A stretch of 64,000 bases of DNA from Halomonas sp. ALS9 (GCF_001651035.1 NZ_LXRG01000233.1:124001-188000), one strand, 5' to 3'; counted from the stretch's first letter, positions 1 to 8,356 are shown. The notes: generated by a model not told the origin, from the sequence alone. Made by a program: numbers and translations.

Positions 1-1
1 G

Positions 2-109
2 CTGGGGCGAGTGGAAGAAGTGGCTGCACTGGCGGCTTTTCTGGCCTGTGATGAGTCGCAGTTTATTACCGGCACCACGCAATTGATCGATGGTGGTTGG
101 GCTAACTGA
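2..109 (+). CDS. SDR family oxidoreductase, C-terminal fragment
   Basis: The window opens inside a reading frame that runs to a TGA at 107-109 and encodes about 35 residues. The tail contains the pattern [13 protein letters not shown], which is the typical C-terminal end (…TG…DGG) of classical short-chain dehydrogenases/reductases. The N-terminal Rossmann part and the YxxxK active site lie outside the window. It stands 22 bases before the FAH-family gene and probably belongs to the same operon. In known non-phosphorylative sugar-acid pathways an SDR oxidises a 2-keto-3-deoxy acid at C4 and an FAH-family hydrolase cleaves the product; that role is inferred from the pairing only. Confidence 0.8.
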   Translation: MGRVEEVAALAAFLACDESQFITGTTQLIDGGWAN

Positions 110-131
110 TTACTTTAGAAGGAATAACAAT

Positions 132-974
132 ATGAAACTTTTACGCTTTGGAACGCCGGGCCAGGAAAAACCGGGCATTGTCGATAGCCAGGGTAAGGTG
201 CGTGATCTTTCCTCCATCGTTAGCGATGTGGCCAGTGATGTGTTGAGTGACGAAGGGTTGCAGAAGCTTCGCGATGTGGATCTCTCTTCATTGCCAGAAG
301 TCTCGGCTGATGTACGTCTAGGGCCTTGTGTTGGTCAGGTGGGCAAGTTTATTTGTATTGGTCTCAACTACTCCGATCATGCAGCAGAAACCGGCGCCGA
401 GGTTCCCCCAGAGCCGGTCATTTTCAATAAGTGGACTAGCGCTATCTGTGGCCCCAATGACAACGTGGAAATCCCCCGTGGCTCCAAAAAAACCGATTGG
501 GAAGTAGAGCTTGGGGTGATTATTGGCAAGGGTGGCCGTTACATAGATGAAGCCGAGGCCATGTCCCATGTGGCGGGTTTCTGCGTGGTTAATGATGTAT
601 CCGAGCGCGAGTTTCAACTGGAGCGCAGTGGTACTTGGGACAAGGGCAAGGGCTGCGATACGTTCGGCCCCTTGGGCCCCTGGTTGGTAACCCGTGATGA
701 AGTGACGGATCCACACCAGTTGAATATGTGGCTGGAGGTTGATGGCCACCGTTACCAGGATGGCAATACGCGCACCATGGTGTATCAAGTGCCTTTTCTG
801 ATCAGTTACTTGAGTCGTTTCATGAGTTTGCAGCCTGGTGATGTTATCTCAACCGGCACCCCTCCCGGTGTGGGCATGGGCCAGAAGCCCGCTGTTTACC
901 TCCGTGATGGGCAGCGAATGCGTTTAGGTATTGATGGCTTAGGTGAGCAGCTGCAGCGTGTTGTGCAGGCTTAA
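132..974 (+). CDS. Fumarylacetoacetate hydrolase (FAH) family protein
   Basis: Predicted 280-residue enzyme. The ATG at 132 is preferred over an upstream GTG at 90 because it follows an AGAAGGA ribosome binding site and gives the usual family length with an N-terminus MKLLRFG. The FAH fold signature is visible: GLNYSDHA near the start of the core, acidic metal ligands in DWEVELG (about residues 122-128), NDVSERE (about 154) and the C-terminal STGTPPGVGMG. Family members hydrolyse or decarboxylate diketo or keto acids with Mg2+ or Mn2+. Placed between an SDR and a Zn dehydrogenase plus a UxaA-family dehydratase, it may be a 2,4-diketo-3-deoxy-sugar-acid hydrolase, as in the L-rhamnose and L-fucose oxidative pathways. 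The substrate is not proven by the sequence. Confidence 0.9.
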   Translation: MKLLRFGTPGQEKPGIVDSQGKVRDLSSIVSDVASDVLSDEGLQKLRDVDLSSLPEVSADVRLGPCVGQVGKFICIGLNYSDHAAETGAEVPPEPVIFNKWTSAICGPNDNVEIPRGSKKTDWEVELGVIIGKGGRYIDEAEAMSHVAGFCVVNDVSEREFQLERSGTWDKGKGCDTFGPLGPWLVTRDEVTDPHQLNMWLEVDGHRYQDGNTRTMVYQVPFLISYLSRFMSLQPGDVISTGTPPGVGMGQKPAVYLRDGQRMRLGIDGLGEQLQRVVQA

Positions 975-1052
975 AGTCAAAGGCATTGGTGGGTAATAGG
1001 CTCGCTAGTAGCTTGCGCTTGGCAACCAGGGCTTGGTAAAAGGAGCGCGTTA

Positions 1053-2096
1053 ATGCAAGTTCTCGTCTGTTCAAAACCACACCATTTAGAGCTGCGTAAC
1101 ACTAGCCGCCCTGAGTGTGTCGCTGGTTACGCTATTGTGCGTATTCGTCGTATCGGTATCTGTGGAACGGATATTCATGCTTATGGTGGTAATCAGCCCT
1201 ATTTTGAATATCCCAGGGTATTAGGCCATGAGCTTGCCGGTGAGATAGTCGAGGTCGCTGATGGCCATACCCAGCACTTACTGGGTAAGCAGGTTTATGT
1301 CATACCCTATCTGCATTGCGGTGAATGCCGTGCCTGCCAGCAGCATAAAACCAATTGCTGCCAGAACATGCAAGTGATTGGCGTGCATCAAGATGGCGGC
1401 ATGACGGAGTACTTAGCCGTTCCTACTCCTCACTTGGTGGTATCGGAAACACTCTCTATCGATCAGCTCGCTCTGGTTGAGTGCATGGCGATTGGTGCTC
1501 ACGCGGTAAGGCGTAGCGTGCTACAAGCAGATGAGCTTGCGGTGATCGTTGGCGCAGGGCCAATTGGTATGGGCGTGCTTCAAGTAGCTAAAAGCCGAGG
1601 TGCACGAACGCTGATGGTAGATACCAACGCTTCCCGGTTGGCTTTTTGCCGCGATGTACTCGGCGCCGATGCGGTGGCGAACCCTCAGGACGTTGATGTG
1701 GCTGAGCTAATAAGCCAATTGAATGGGGGCGCATTAGCAGACGTAGTGTTCGATGCCACTGGAAGCCCTCGTGCCATGCAGGCAGGGTTCGATCTGGCAG
1801 GCCATGGCGGGCGCTATGTGCTGGTAAGTGTGGTGAAAGCCGATATTACCTTTAGCGATCCAGACTTTCATAAGAAAGAGCTAACGCTGATGGGTAGCCG
1901 CAATGCCACTCGCGAAGACTTCGATACCGTGGTGGCGCTGATGGAGAGCGGCGGTATTAACGCTGAAGCCATGATTACTCATCGGGCACCGCTCGCCGAT
2001 GTGCCCACCCATATGCCCCAATGGTGCGACCCGACCAATCAGGTTATTAAGGCCATAATTTCGATTGATGCTGAAGCTGAAGAGGTACACGCATGA
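1053..2096 (+). CDS. Zinc-dependent medium-chain alcohol/sugar-acid dehydrogenase
   Basis: A 347-residue MDR-superfamily dehydrogenase with a strong AAGGAG ribosome binding site before ATG 1053. The catalytic zinc set is visible as C37, H59 and E60 (GICGTD, LGHE), and the structural zinc as C89, C92, C95 and C103. The cofactor fold shows GAGPIGMG at about residues 168-175. It resembles the RspB/L-galactonate and L-gulonate 5-dehydrogenase or L-threonine dehydrogenase group. Its stop overlaps the start of the downstream UxaA-family gene by four bases (ATGA), which implies translational coupling. A dehydrogenase making a keto-acid for, or reducing it to, an aldonate dehydrated by the next protein is a reasonable inference, but the exact sugar acid cannot be read. 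Confidence 0.9.
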   Translation: MQVLVCSKPHHLELRNTSRPECVAGYAIVRIRRIGICGTDIHAYGGNQPYFEYPRVLGHELAGEIVEVADGHTQHLLGKQVYVIPYLHCGECRACQQHKTNCCQNMQVIGVHQDGGMTEYLAVPTPHLVVSETLSIDQLALVECMAIGAHAVRRSVLQADELAVIVGAGPIGMGVLQVAKSRGARTLMVDTNASRLAFCRDVLGADAVANPQDVDVAELISQLNGGALADVVFDATGSPRAMQAGFDLAGHGGRYVLVSVVKADITFSDPDFHKKELTLMGSRNATREDFDTVVALMESGGINAEAMITHRAPLADVPTHMPQWCDPTNQVIKAIISIDAEAEEVHA

Positions 2097-3730
2097 GTGA
2101 CCTAATAGCTACTCAAACGCCCCATCTCACGCTGCGAATCCATGCACTGGATAATGTGCGTGTTGCCTTGAGCGACCTGCCAGCGGGTACGGTGATCGAG
2201 GATCAAGGGTTGGTGATTACACTCCCTGGGCCTGTACGCCATAAGCATAAGTTCGTACTTAACGATATGGCTGTTGGCGATATGGTGATTATGTATGGCG
2301 TTAGGGTCGGTAAAGTGACCCAGCCTATTGAGGCGGGTGGGGCTATTACGACTGAAAACTTGGTGCACTCGACAGACGCGTTAACCGTCAATACTCAGCA
2401 GCAGGCGTGGCAGCCCCCTGAGGTAACCGCGTTTGAGGCGACGACCTTTGATGGTTATCACCGACCGGATGGCCGAGTGGGAACGGCCAATGTGTGGTTA
2501 GTAGTGCCTTTGGTATTTTGCGAGAACCGCAATATTGAGGTGCTGCGCCAGTGCGTTGCTGATGCTCTGGGGGACGACCCCTTCCACGATTACAAGCGTA
2601 TGGCGAGGCAGTTATTGCATGGTGACGGCGCCGCTGAATCGGCACTGCCCGCTGGTGTGCGGCTATTCCCCAATGTGGATGGCGTGCGTTTTCTGGTGCA
2701 CCAGCTGGGCTGCGGTGGTACGGACGGCGATGCTGGCGCACTCTGCGATTTACTCGCAGGCTATATCTGCCACCCCAATGTGGCAGGGGCGACCGTGCTC
2801 AGCCTAGGCTGCCAAAAAGCGCAGATCACTATGTTGCAGGAAGCCATCGCCGCGCGTGATCCAAACGGCCACAAGCCAGTTAGCTATTTTGAGCAGCAGC
2901 AGACCGACAGCGAAGAGGCATTGATTCGTGATGCACTCACGACGATATTTGATGGACTTAAGCAGGCCAATCAGGTCACTCGTCAACCAGCACCGCTCTC
3001 TGAACTGACCCTTGGGGTTGAATGCGGTGGCTCGGATGGTTTTTCCGGGCTCTCTGCCAACCCAGTGGTTGGCGCCGTGGTGGATCGGCTGGTGGCGTTG
3101 GGCGGTAGCGGCATCTTGAGCGAGTTTCCCGAACTGTGTGGCGTAGAGCATGAGTTGCTCGCCCGCTGTGGTGATCCGCAAGTAGCCGAACGGTTTACCT
3201 CGTTAATGGCAGCTTACCAGCGCCATGCCCATGCGGTGGGGGCGGATTTCTCCATGAACCCTTCGCCAGGTAATGTCCGCGACGGTTTAATCACCGATGC
3301 CATGAAATCGGCAGGGGCGGCTAAGAAGGGCGGCGACAGTCCCGTGGTCGATGTGCTCGACTACACCGAACCGATGACCCGCAAGGGCCTTAACCTGCTC
3401 TGCACGCCTGGCAATGATGTGGAGTCCACCACTGGCCTGGTGGGTTCAGGTGCCAATCTTGTACTGTTTACCACCGGCTTAGGCACACCTACGGGAAACC
3501 CGGTTGCTCCTGTGATCAAAATCTCCAGTAACAGCGAACTGGCACGCAGAATGAGCGATGTCATCGACTTTGATGCTGGCCCGATCATTCGCGGTGAAAG
3601 CGAGATCGCTGAGTTAGCGGATCAGTTGCTGAGCCTGTGTATTGAAACTGCGTCGGGCCGCTATGTGACTAAGGCAACACGTTTGTCGCAGATGGACTTT
3701 ATTCCTTGGAAACGAGGAGTGTCACTGTGA
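2093..3730 (+). CDS. UxaA-family altronate/galactarate-type dehydratase
   Basis: A 545-residue protein of the altronate dehydratase family, which removes water from a C6 aldonate to give a 2-keto-3-deoxy acid. Residues about 10-95 form the small SAF domain typical of the UxaA N-terminus; the rest is the large catalytic part with HQLGCGGTD, LGCQKAQ, VECGGSDGFSG and a C-terminal GTPTGNPVAPVIK. Length is close to fused UxaA proteins (about 500). The ATG overlaps the preceding dehydrogenase stop. With the upstream SDR, FAH hydrolase and dehydrogenase it forms a carbohydrate-acid catabolic operon. D-altronate, L-galactonate or a related acid are all possible substrates. Confidence 0.9.
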   Translation: MSDLIATQTPHLTLRIHALDNVRVALSDLPAGTVIEDQGLVITLPGPVRHKHKFVLNDMAVGDMVIMYGVRVGKVTQPIEAGGAITTENLVHSTDALTVNTQQQAWQPPEVTAFEATTFDGYHRPDGRVGTANVWLVVPLVFCENRNIEVLRQCVADALGDDPFHDYKRMARQLLHGDGAAESALPAGVRLFPNVDGVRFLVHQLGCGGTDGDAGALCDLLAGYICHPNVAGATVLSLGCQKAQITMLQEAIAARDPNGHKPVSYFEQQQTDSEEALIRDALTTIFDGLKQANQVTRQPAPLSELTLGVECGGSDGFSGLSANPVVGAVVDRLVALGGSGILSEFPELCGVEHELLARCGDPQVAERFTSLMAAYQRHAHAVGADFSMNPSPGNVRDGLITDAMKSAGAAKKGGDSPVVDVLDYTEPMTRKGLNLLCTPGNDVESTTGLVGSGANLVLFTTGLGTPTGNPVAPVIKISSNSELARRMSDVIDFDAGPIIRGESEIAELADQLLSLCIETASGRYVTKATRLSQMDFIPWKRGVSL

Positions 3731-3888
3731 AAGCGCCTCTATCTCAAGCCCTTTTACAATGCGGCCACCACTGCATCCTCGCTAATCAATTCAGCGATCC
3801 CAACCGGGATTACTCCGGTTGTGCAGGTTTACGTACGTCAATAATTGTACTTGCGGTATCGCTGGCATTGCCCGCACTTTTTTTCTAA
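3727..3888 (+). CDS. Short ORF overlapping the UxaA stop, possible remnant
   Basis: A 53-codon frame starts at GTG 3727, overlaps the preceding stop by four bases (GTGA) and has a good GAGGAG ribosome binding site at about 3714-3719. This is the same coupling style as the genes before it, so translation is plausible. The product begins with KAPLSQALLQCGHHC and ends in a hydrophobic stretch (IIVLAVSLALPALFF). I recognise no family. It may be the 5' end of a decayed next gene of the operon, a small membrane peptide, or chance. No clear coding evidence beyond the start signal is available. Confidence 0.3.
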   Translation: MKAPLSQALLQCGHHCILANQFSDPNRDYSGCAGLRTSIIVLAVSLALPALFF

Positions 3889-3985
3889 ACAGAGTGGTTT
3901 TAATACCCGCCTACTGCTCAAGGGCAACAGGAATTTCCTTAAACTTGCCACAATCGGCCACCGACTAATTTACCTTTAAGCGCTA

Positions 3986-4065
3986 TTGTTAAGGGCTATG
4001 GTTGTTAAGGGCCATGGTTGTTAAGGGCTGAGGTTGTTAAGGACTGAGGTTGTTAAAGGCTGTGA
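3986..4065 (+). repeat. Five tandem copies of a 16-bp unit
   Basis: Units at 3986, 4002, 4018, 4034 and 4050, each a variant of TTGTTAAGGGCTGAGG with one to three changes. They fill the space before the SIMPL gene. The remaining bases of the gap 3889-3985 show no gene and no convincing terminator. Confidence 0.9.
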
Positions 4066-4114
4066 TGCAAATAAGTAGTCGTTAATTTAACGAGCGTTAG
4101 CGGGAGTGGCGGCA

Positions 4115-4843
4115 ATGGCGGAAAACATTCGAAATACGGCGGTACTGGGCAGTGCCGTTTTGCTGGGCGGGCTGCTGGCGCTGGGGCTGGTATGGAGCGG
4201 TAGTTATATCAAGGGAGCAGCGGAAGTATGGCAGCAGTCGTCACGTAGCGTCACAGTGCGTGGCTTAGCCGAGCGAGAAGTGCCTGCGGATTTGGTGCTG
4301 TGGCCGTTCAACTACAGTGTCAGCGCCAATAGCTTGAGCGAGCTTGAGCAGCAGTTATCCAGCGATGAGCAGGCTATTCGTGATTTTCTGGAGGCGCAGG
4401 GGTTTGCAACGGAGCATGTTAGTTCCACTCCACCAAGGATTACCGATCAATTTAGCAATCAGTACGGCGGTCAGCGCCCGGATGAGCGCTACCGCGCTGA
4501 AGCGACGCTGCTGCTGCGCTCACCGGATGTTGAGGGTGTGATTGAGGCGATCCCCCGTGCGACTTCATTGGTGCGCGAGGGCGTATTGCTCTCGCCCAGC
4601 TACGAATATCGCACGGAGTTTCTATTTACCGGTCTTGATGCTATCAAGCCCGACATGATCGCGGCGGCCACTGCTGATGCGCGCAACGCCGCACAGCAGT
4701 TTGCCGAGGATTCCGGTAGCCAGGTGGGCCAGATTCGTCAGGCGACCCAGGGCTATTTTTCCATTGAGGACTTGGATAGCTACACGCCGCAAACTAAGCG
4801 TGTTCGCGTCGTCACCACAGTGGACTATTCCTTACAAGACTAG
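4115..4843 (+). CDS. SIMPL-domain (DUF541) membrane-anchored protein
   Basis: About 242 residues. The ATG at 4115 is chosen over GTG 4106 because a GGGA motif sits at a proper distance. An N-terminal hydrophobic segment (LGSAVLLGGLLALGLVWSG) anchors or exports the protein, followed by the SIMPL/DUF541 domain: SVTVRGLAEREVPADLVLW, then TPPRITDQ and a C-terminal RVRVVTTVDYSL. Proteins of this family are periplasmic or envelope proteins of poorly known function, some linked to oxidative stress or signalling. The gene is monocistronic, with convergent greB behind it. The stop codon is embedded in a local tandem duplication (see the repeat at 4831). Confidence 0.85.
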   Translation: MAENIRNTAVLGSAVLLGGLLALGLVWSGSYIKGAAEVWQQSSRSVTVRGLAEREVPADLVLWPFNYSVSANSLSELEQQLSSDEQAIRDFLEAQGFATEHVSSTPPRITDQFSNQYGGQRPDERYRAEATLLLRSPDVEGVIEAIPRATSLVREGVLLSPSYEYRTEFLFTGLDAIKPDMIAAATADARNAAQQFAEDSGSQVGQIRQATQGYFSIEDLDSYTPQTKRVRVVTTVDYSLQD

Positions 4844-4894
4844 GTCTTACAAAGAAAGCTAGGTCTTACAAAGCTAGGTCTTACAAAGCTAGGC
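4831..4894 (+). repeat. Stop-codon-spanning tandem repeat after the SIMPL gene
   Basis: Four copies of a CTTACAAAGCTAGGT-like unit (15, 19, 15 and 15 bp). The first copy is the last four codons and stop of the SIMPL gene (CTTACAAGACTAG), so the stop codon TAG has been copied along. Confidence 0.85.
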
Positions 4895-4926
4895 GTTAAA
4901 GGAACAACGCGTTAACGGAGCAACGG

Positions 4927-5457
4927 TTAGCCAGTGTAATCAATAGCGGTGATGGTATAAAACGTATCACCGTTAGGCGTGAGCACCTTTGCTTCGTCAC
5001 CCACCTGTTTGCTAAGCAATGCTTTGGCCATGGGGGCATCGATACTGATCCAGCGCTTCTTGGTGTCGATTTCATCGTGGCCCACAATCCTAAGATGAAC
5101 CTTCCCGCCGTTTTCATCTTCCAGGCTGACGTAGGCGCCGAAAAAAACCTTACTGGTGTCGGCAGGTAGGCGGTCGACGATTTGCAGCTCGTCCAAACGT
5201 TTTGTCAGGTAGGTAATCCGGGCAATAACGCGGTTGAGCTCTTTTTTGTTATAGGTGTAATCGGCATTTTCACTGCGGTCACCCTGGGCGGCCGCTTCAC
5301 CTACTTTCTCTGAAATAGCGGGGCGCTTAACCCGCGACAGGTGATCCAAAATAGCGCGCAAACGAGCCGCCCCCTCTGGAGTAATCAGGTTGCTCTTAGG
5401 GGCTTGACGCGGATCTTTGGCTGGATCGCGCCAGCGGGTCATATTGCGGCCTTTCAT
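4927..5457 (-). CDS. greB: Transcription elongation factor GreB
   Basis: 176 residues (171 if the second Met at 5442 is used; both have a purine-rich site). GreB binds the RNA polymerase secondary channel and stimulates cleavage of backtracked transcripts. The N-terminal coiled coil contains GDRSENADYTYNKKE, close to the hallmark of GreB, and the C-terminal FKBP-like domain contains VFFGAYVSLEDE and the strongly GreB-like ISIDAPMAKALL. Compared with E. coli GreB (158 residues) there is an extra basic N-terminal segment of about 20 residues (TRWRDPAKDPRQAPK). It is convergent with the SIMPL gene. Confidence 0.95.
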   Translation of the reverse strand: MKGRNMTRWRDPAKDPRQAPKSNLITPEGAARLRAILDHLSRVKRPAISEKVGEAAAQGDRSENADYTYNKKELNRVIARITYLTKRLDELQIVDRLPADTSKVFFGAYVSLEDENGGKVHLRIVGHDEIDTKKRWISIDAPMAKALLSKQVGDEAKVLTPNGDTFYTITAIDYTG

Positions 5458-5575
5458 TACCTATTCCCTATCGTGTTTCGAGCTATCTACCTTACGTTAA
5501 TTGCGCGAAGCAACCAAGCAGCATACTGTTGGTAAATCATTCAAACGTTCGTTAGGTTTTTTGCTATATTGGGTG

Positions 5576-5600
5576 AGAGGCCCGCTGTTGGTGGGTCTCA
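5576..5600 (+). promoter_or_regulatory. Small hairpin in the leader of the TPR gene
   Basis: GAGGCCC (5578 area) pairs with GGGTCTC about 9 bases later, one G-T pair, in the untranslated leader of the TPR protein gene. No T-tract follows, so it is not a typical terminator. Role unknown. Confidence 0.3.
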
Positions 5601-5640
5601 TGGTAGGTAAGAGCAGGACAACAATAATTTAGGAGCAACT

Positions 5641-6300
5641 ATGCGAACTCCCTCTTTTTCACGTATATCCTTATCACGCTCATTGATCGCTGCCGCTATT
5701 GGCAGCACGCTGGTGCTATCTTCGTTAACCGCTAGCGCATTTGAAGGTGAGTTATTCTCGCTGAAGAACCGCTGGGAGCATACCGTGACTGAGATGCCCG
5801 CCAACGAACGTGAACGCACCCTGAAGTCCTTGGCTGGCGAAGCGGAGCAATTAGCCGAGCAGCACAGCGACGAAGCTGACGTACTTGTCTGGCAGGGTAT
5901 TATTCTGGCTTCTTATGCCCGTGAACGCGGTGGTTTAGGCGCATTAGGTACCGCCGGTGATGCGCGTGATGCCTTGGAAAAGGCGATTAAAATAGATCCC
6001 CAGGGGTTGAATGGCTCAGCCTATGTCACGCTAGGGGCGCTTTATGACCGTGCTCCGGGGCGACCACTTGGCTTTGGCAATAGCGATACCGCTGAACGCA
6101 TGTTCCAGCGTGCCCTGGAGATCCGCCCAGACGGTATTGATGTGAACTACTACTATGCCGCCTTTTTGAAAGAAGAGGGCAATGAGCAGGCCGCCCGCGA
6201 GCACGCCCAGCGTGCGGTTAACGGCACCGCTCGTGAAAATCGGCAAGTCTCCGATGAGGCGCTACGCCGCGATGCCGAGGCGTTGCTTAATCAACTGTAA
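5641..6300 (+). CDS. Periplasmic TPR-repeat protein, function unknown
   Basis: A 219-residue protein with a clear signal peptide: basic N-terminus, hydrophobic core LIAAAIGSTLVLSS and a likely cleavage site after ASA (residues about 31-34). The mature part is helical with TPR-like units, for example ALEKAIKIDPQ and AERMFQRALEIRPDG. Strong ribosome binding site TAGGAGC before ATG 5641. It has no operon partner: greB is divergent and nudF follows after 72 bases. Such proteins are usually scaffolds in the periplasm; nothing in the sequence gives a specific partner. Confidence 0.75.
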   Translation: MRTPSFSRISLSRSLIAAAIGSTLVLSSLTASAFEGELFSLKNRWEHTVTEMPANERERTLKSLAGEAEQLAEQHSDEADVLVWQGIILASYARERGGLGALGTAGDARDALEKAIKIDPQGLNGSAYVTLGALYDRAPGRPLGFGNSDTAERMFQRALEIRPDGIDVNYYYAAFLKEEGNEQAAREHAQRAVNGTARENRQVSDEALRRDAEALLNQL

Positions 6301-6372
6301 ACTACCCACTGAATTGGCATTCCCGGTGGCAAGCATTGATAATAGATCGATTATCACCACTGGGAGTGCCTC

Positions 6373-7137
6373 ATGGCGTCCAACTCCAAGAACGATTCTG
6401 TTCAGAATTCTCTCTTTCAGCGCTCTCCTTTTAAAAACACGGCGCTTAGCGTTCCAGATTTAAAGCGCGATGATGTTGAGCTGCTTAAGCGTGAAACGCT
6501 GCACCAGGGGTTTTTCCGCTTGGAAGCTTTAGAGCTTCGCCACCGGCTATTTGAAGGCGGTTGGAGCGAACCTATGCGCCGCGAAGTGCACAATCGCTTT
6601 GATGCGGTGGGTGTCCTGCTTTACGACCCCGAGCGCGACTCACTGGTGCTCATTGAGCAGTTTCGTGCTGGCGCCATTGATGACGCCGTATCTCCCTGGA
6701 AGCTTGAGATCGTCGCCGGTTTGGCAGAAAAAGACGAATCGCTGGAAGACGTGGCGCGTCGCGAGGCGTGGGAAGAGGCCGGTTGCAAAGTGGCCCAACT
6801 GACCAAACTACACACTTATTATCCCAGTCCTGGCGCCTGCAACGAGCAAGTAACACTATTTTGTGGTTTGGTAGATACCCAAGGATTAGGTGGGATACAT
6901 GGCTTAGACGAAGAGCATGAGGATATCCGTGTTCATGTCATGCCTTTTGCGAACGCCTGGGAACTCTTAGAGCAGGGGCGACTCGACAACGCCATGTGTT
7001 TAATTGGTCTACATTGGCTTAATAGCCAGCGAGCTTCACTGCGTGCCGCCTCTCAGCGAGCTTTGTCGACAAGTGAGACGACGACAAGTGAGACGACGAA
7101 CAGCGAAACGACGCAAAGCGAAACAGATAAGGAGTGA
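6373..7137 (+). CDS. nudF: ADP-ribose pyrophosphatase (Nudix hydrolase)
   Basis: 254 residues. Hydrolyses ADP-ribose to AMP and ribose 5-phosphate. The Nudix box is complete at about residues 116-138: G-x5-E-x7-REAWEEAGC. Upstream sequence RFGTPG-like elements are absent but the typical LIEQFRAGAIDD and the downstream SPGACNEQVTLFCG match the NudF/TrgB group. E. coli NudF has about 209 residues; here the N-terminus is about 30 longer and the C-terminus carries a Ser-Glu-Thr-Thr repeat tail encoded by a 15-bp tandem array. The order nudF-yqiB-cpdA is the same as in E. coli. Confidence 0.93.
   Translation: MASNSKNDSVQNSLFQRSPFKNTALSVPDLKRDDVELLKRETLHQGFFRLEALELRHRLFEGGWSEPMRREVHNRFDAVGVLLYDPERDSLVLIEQFRAGAIDDAVSPWKLEIVAGLAEKDESLEDVARREAWEEAGCKVAQLTKLHTYYPSPGACNEQVTLFCGLVDTQGLGGIHGLDEEHEDIRVHVMPFANAWELLEQGRLDNAMCLIGLHWLNSQRASLRAASQRALSTSETTTSETTNSETTQSETDKE
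7069..7128 (+). repeat. 15-bp tandem array encoding a TSETT tail of NudF
   Basis: Four 15-bp units beginning at 7069, 7084 (identical), 7099 and 7114 (diverged) encode TSETT, TSETT, NSETT and QSETD at the extreme C-terminus of NudF. Being a multiple of three, the expansion keeps frame. Confidence 0.92.
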
Positions 7138-7139
7138 AC

Positions 7140-7586
7140 ATGGCGAGAACGGCCTATGTCACCGATTTAAAATCGCTCCAAGGGGAGTGCAGCGCCAACT
7201 ATTTACGCTTGGTGCGCCTGGTGGGCGATATGGAGACCGGCCAGCGCCGTGATATTGCCCTGCGCGGTGATAAACAGCATTTCGGCGATCTGCATCTCTA
7301 TATTCAACAGCAGGCGCCTTACACCACCATGGTGGATGTGTCCCAGACCGGCCCGCTAGACGCTGTTCTGGAAGGGCCGCGTATGCGGGTACACCTCTAT
7401 CACGATGTGCGTATGGCGGAGGTGACCGACTTTCAGCGCGAGCGCCACTTTAGTGGCCGCTATCGCTATCCCAACGCTCGCATGCATCAGCCGGATGAGA
7501 AGCTGCAGCTCAATCGTTTCTTAGGCGAGTGGCTGGCTCACGGCCTTGCCCACGGCCATACCGCTGATGTGCCGGAGATGCCCTAA
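7140..7586 (+). CDS. yqiB: DUF1249 family protein (YqiB-like)
   Basis: 148 residues from ATG 7140, which follows an AAGGAG site lying across the nudF stop. The sequence shows the DUF1249 pattern: YVTDLKSLQGECSANYLRL, VSQTGPLDAVLEGPRM and PNARMHQPDEKLQLNRFL. It is a soluble cytoplasmic protein of unknown function that sits between nudF and cpdA in many gammaproteobacteria, including E. coli. The stop codon overlaps the cpdA start by one base (TAATG), so the three genes are likely one operon. Confidence 0.9.
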   Translation: MARTAYVTDLKSLQGECSANYLRLVRLVGDMETGQRRDIALRGDKQHFGDLHLYIQQQAPYTTMVDVSQTGPLDAVLEGPRMRVHLYHDVRMAEVTDFQRERHFSGRYRYPNARMHQPDEKLQLNRFLGEWLAHGLAHGHTADVPEMP

Positions 7587-8356
7587 TGCGGGTAGTACAG
7601 ATTACCGATGCTCACTTGTATGCGGATACTCAGGCACGCTCCCGCGCTGGCATCCCTTGGCGGCAGTTTCAGCAGGTGTTGAGCGCCGTTGTCGCCGCAA
7701 GGCCCGATATCGTGCTGTTTACCGGTGACGTTAGTCAGGACGGCTCAGCCGCATCCTACGCTTTAGCAGTGCAGGCGATGGAACAGTTGCCTTGCCCCTG
7801 GTACTGGCTGCCGGGTAATCACGACCAGCTCGAGTTGATGGCTGCCGAGCGCCCGATGGTCGACCAAGTGGACATGGGGGCGTGGCGCATACTGCTGCTC
7901 AATACCCAGGTAGAAGGCAAGCCCTATGGGGAACTGGGAAGCGAGCGACTTGCCAAGCTCGCTGAGCAGCTTGAACAGGATGGGCGACCCACGCTAATCG
8001 CCATGCACCACCCGCCTGTGGACGTAGGCGCGGTGTGGATGGATGCCATTGGTTTGCAGGATCGCGACGCGTTTTGGCAACTGCTAAGCCAATGCCCACA
8101 GGTCAAAATCGTCCTATTTGGTCACGTACATCAAGCCTACGCCGAGCACCATAGCTTAGGTGAAGGTTTAGGCGAAGGTGCAGGCGAACCCACTATTGAT
8201 GTGTATGGCTGCCCAGCAATGGCAGATCAGTTCCTGCCTGCCGCTGAGCAGTTCGCCGTTGATGAGGCCTCTCGGCCTGGCTATCGCATTGTTGATTTGA
8301 CTGGGAGTGATGCTCAACAGGGCGAGTGGCAAAGTTGGATTGAGCGCATCGAATAG
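7586..8356 (+). CDS. cpdA: 3',5'-cyclic AMP phosphodiesterase
   Basis: 256 residues of the calcineurin-like metallophosphoesterase fold. Cleaves cAMP to AMP and so lowers CRP activity. The five metal-site motifs occur in order: DAHLY near the start, GDVSQDG, GNHDQ, HHPP and GHVHQ. An insertion of LGEG repeats (about residues 191-202) between the last His motif and the C-terminal strand comes from a 12-bp tandem repeat. Context nudF-yqiB-cpdA supports the assignment; a generic phosphodiesterase is the alternative. Confidence 0.9.
   Translation: MRVVQITDAHLYADTQARSRAGIPWRQFQQVLSAVVAARPDIVLFTGDVSQDGSAASYALAVQAMEQLPCPWYWLPGNHDQLELMAAERPMVDQVDMGAWRILLLNTQVEGKPYGELGSERLAKLAEQLEQDGRPTLIAMHHPPVDVGAVWMDAIGLQDRDAFWQLLSQCPQVKIVLFGHVHQAYAEHHSLGEGLGEGAGEPTIDVYGCPAMADQFLPAAEQFAVDEASRPGYRIVDLTGSDAQQGEWQSWIERIE
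8156..8191 (+). repeat. 12-bp in-frame tandem repeat in cpdA
   Basis: Three units at 8156, 8168 and 8180, variants of TTAGGCGAAGGT, encode LGEG, LGEG and AGEP in a loop of CpdA. Confidence 0.85.
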
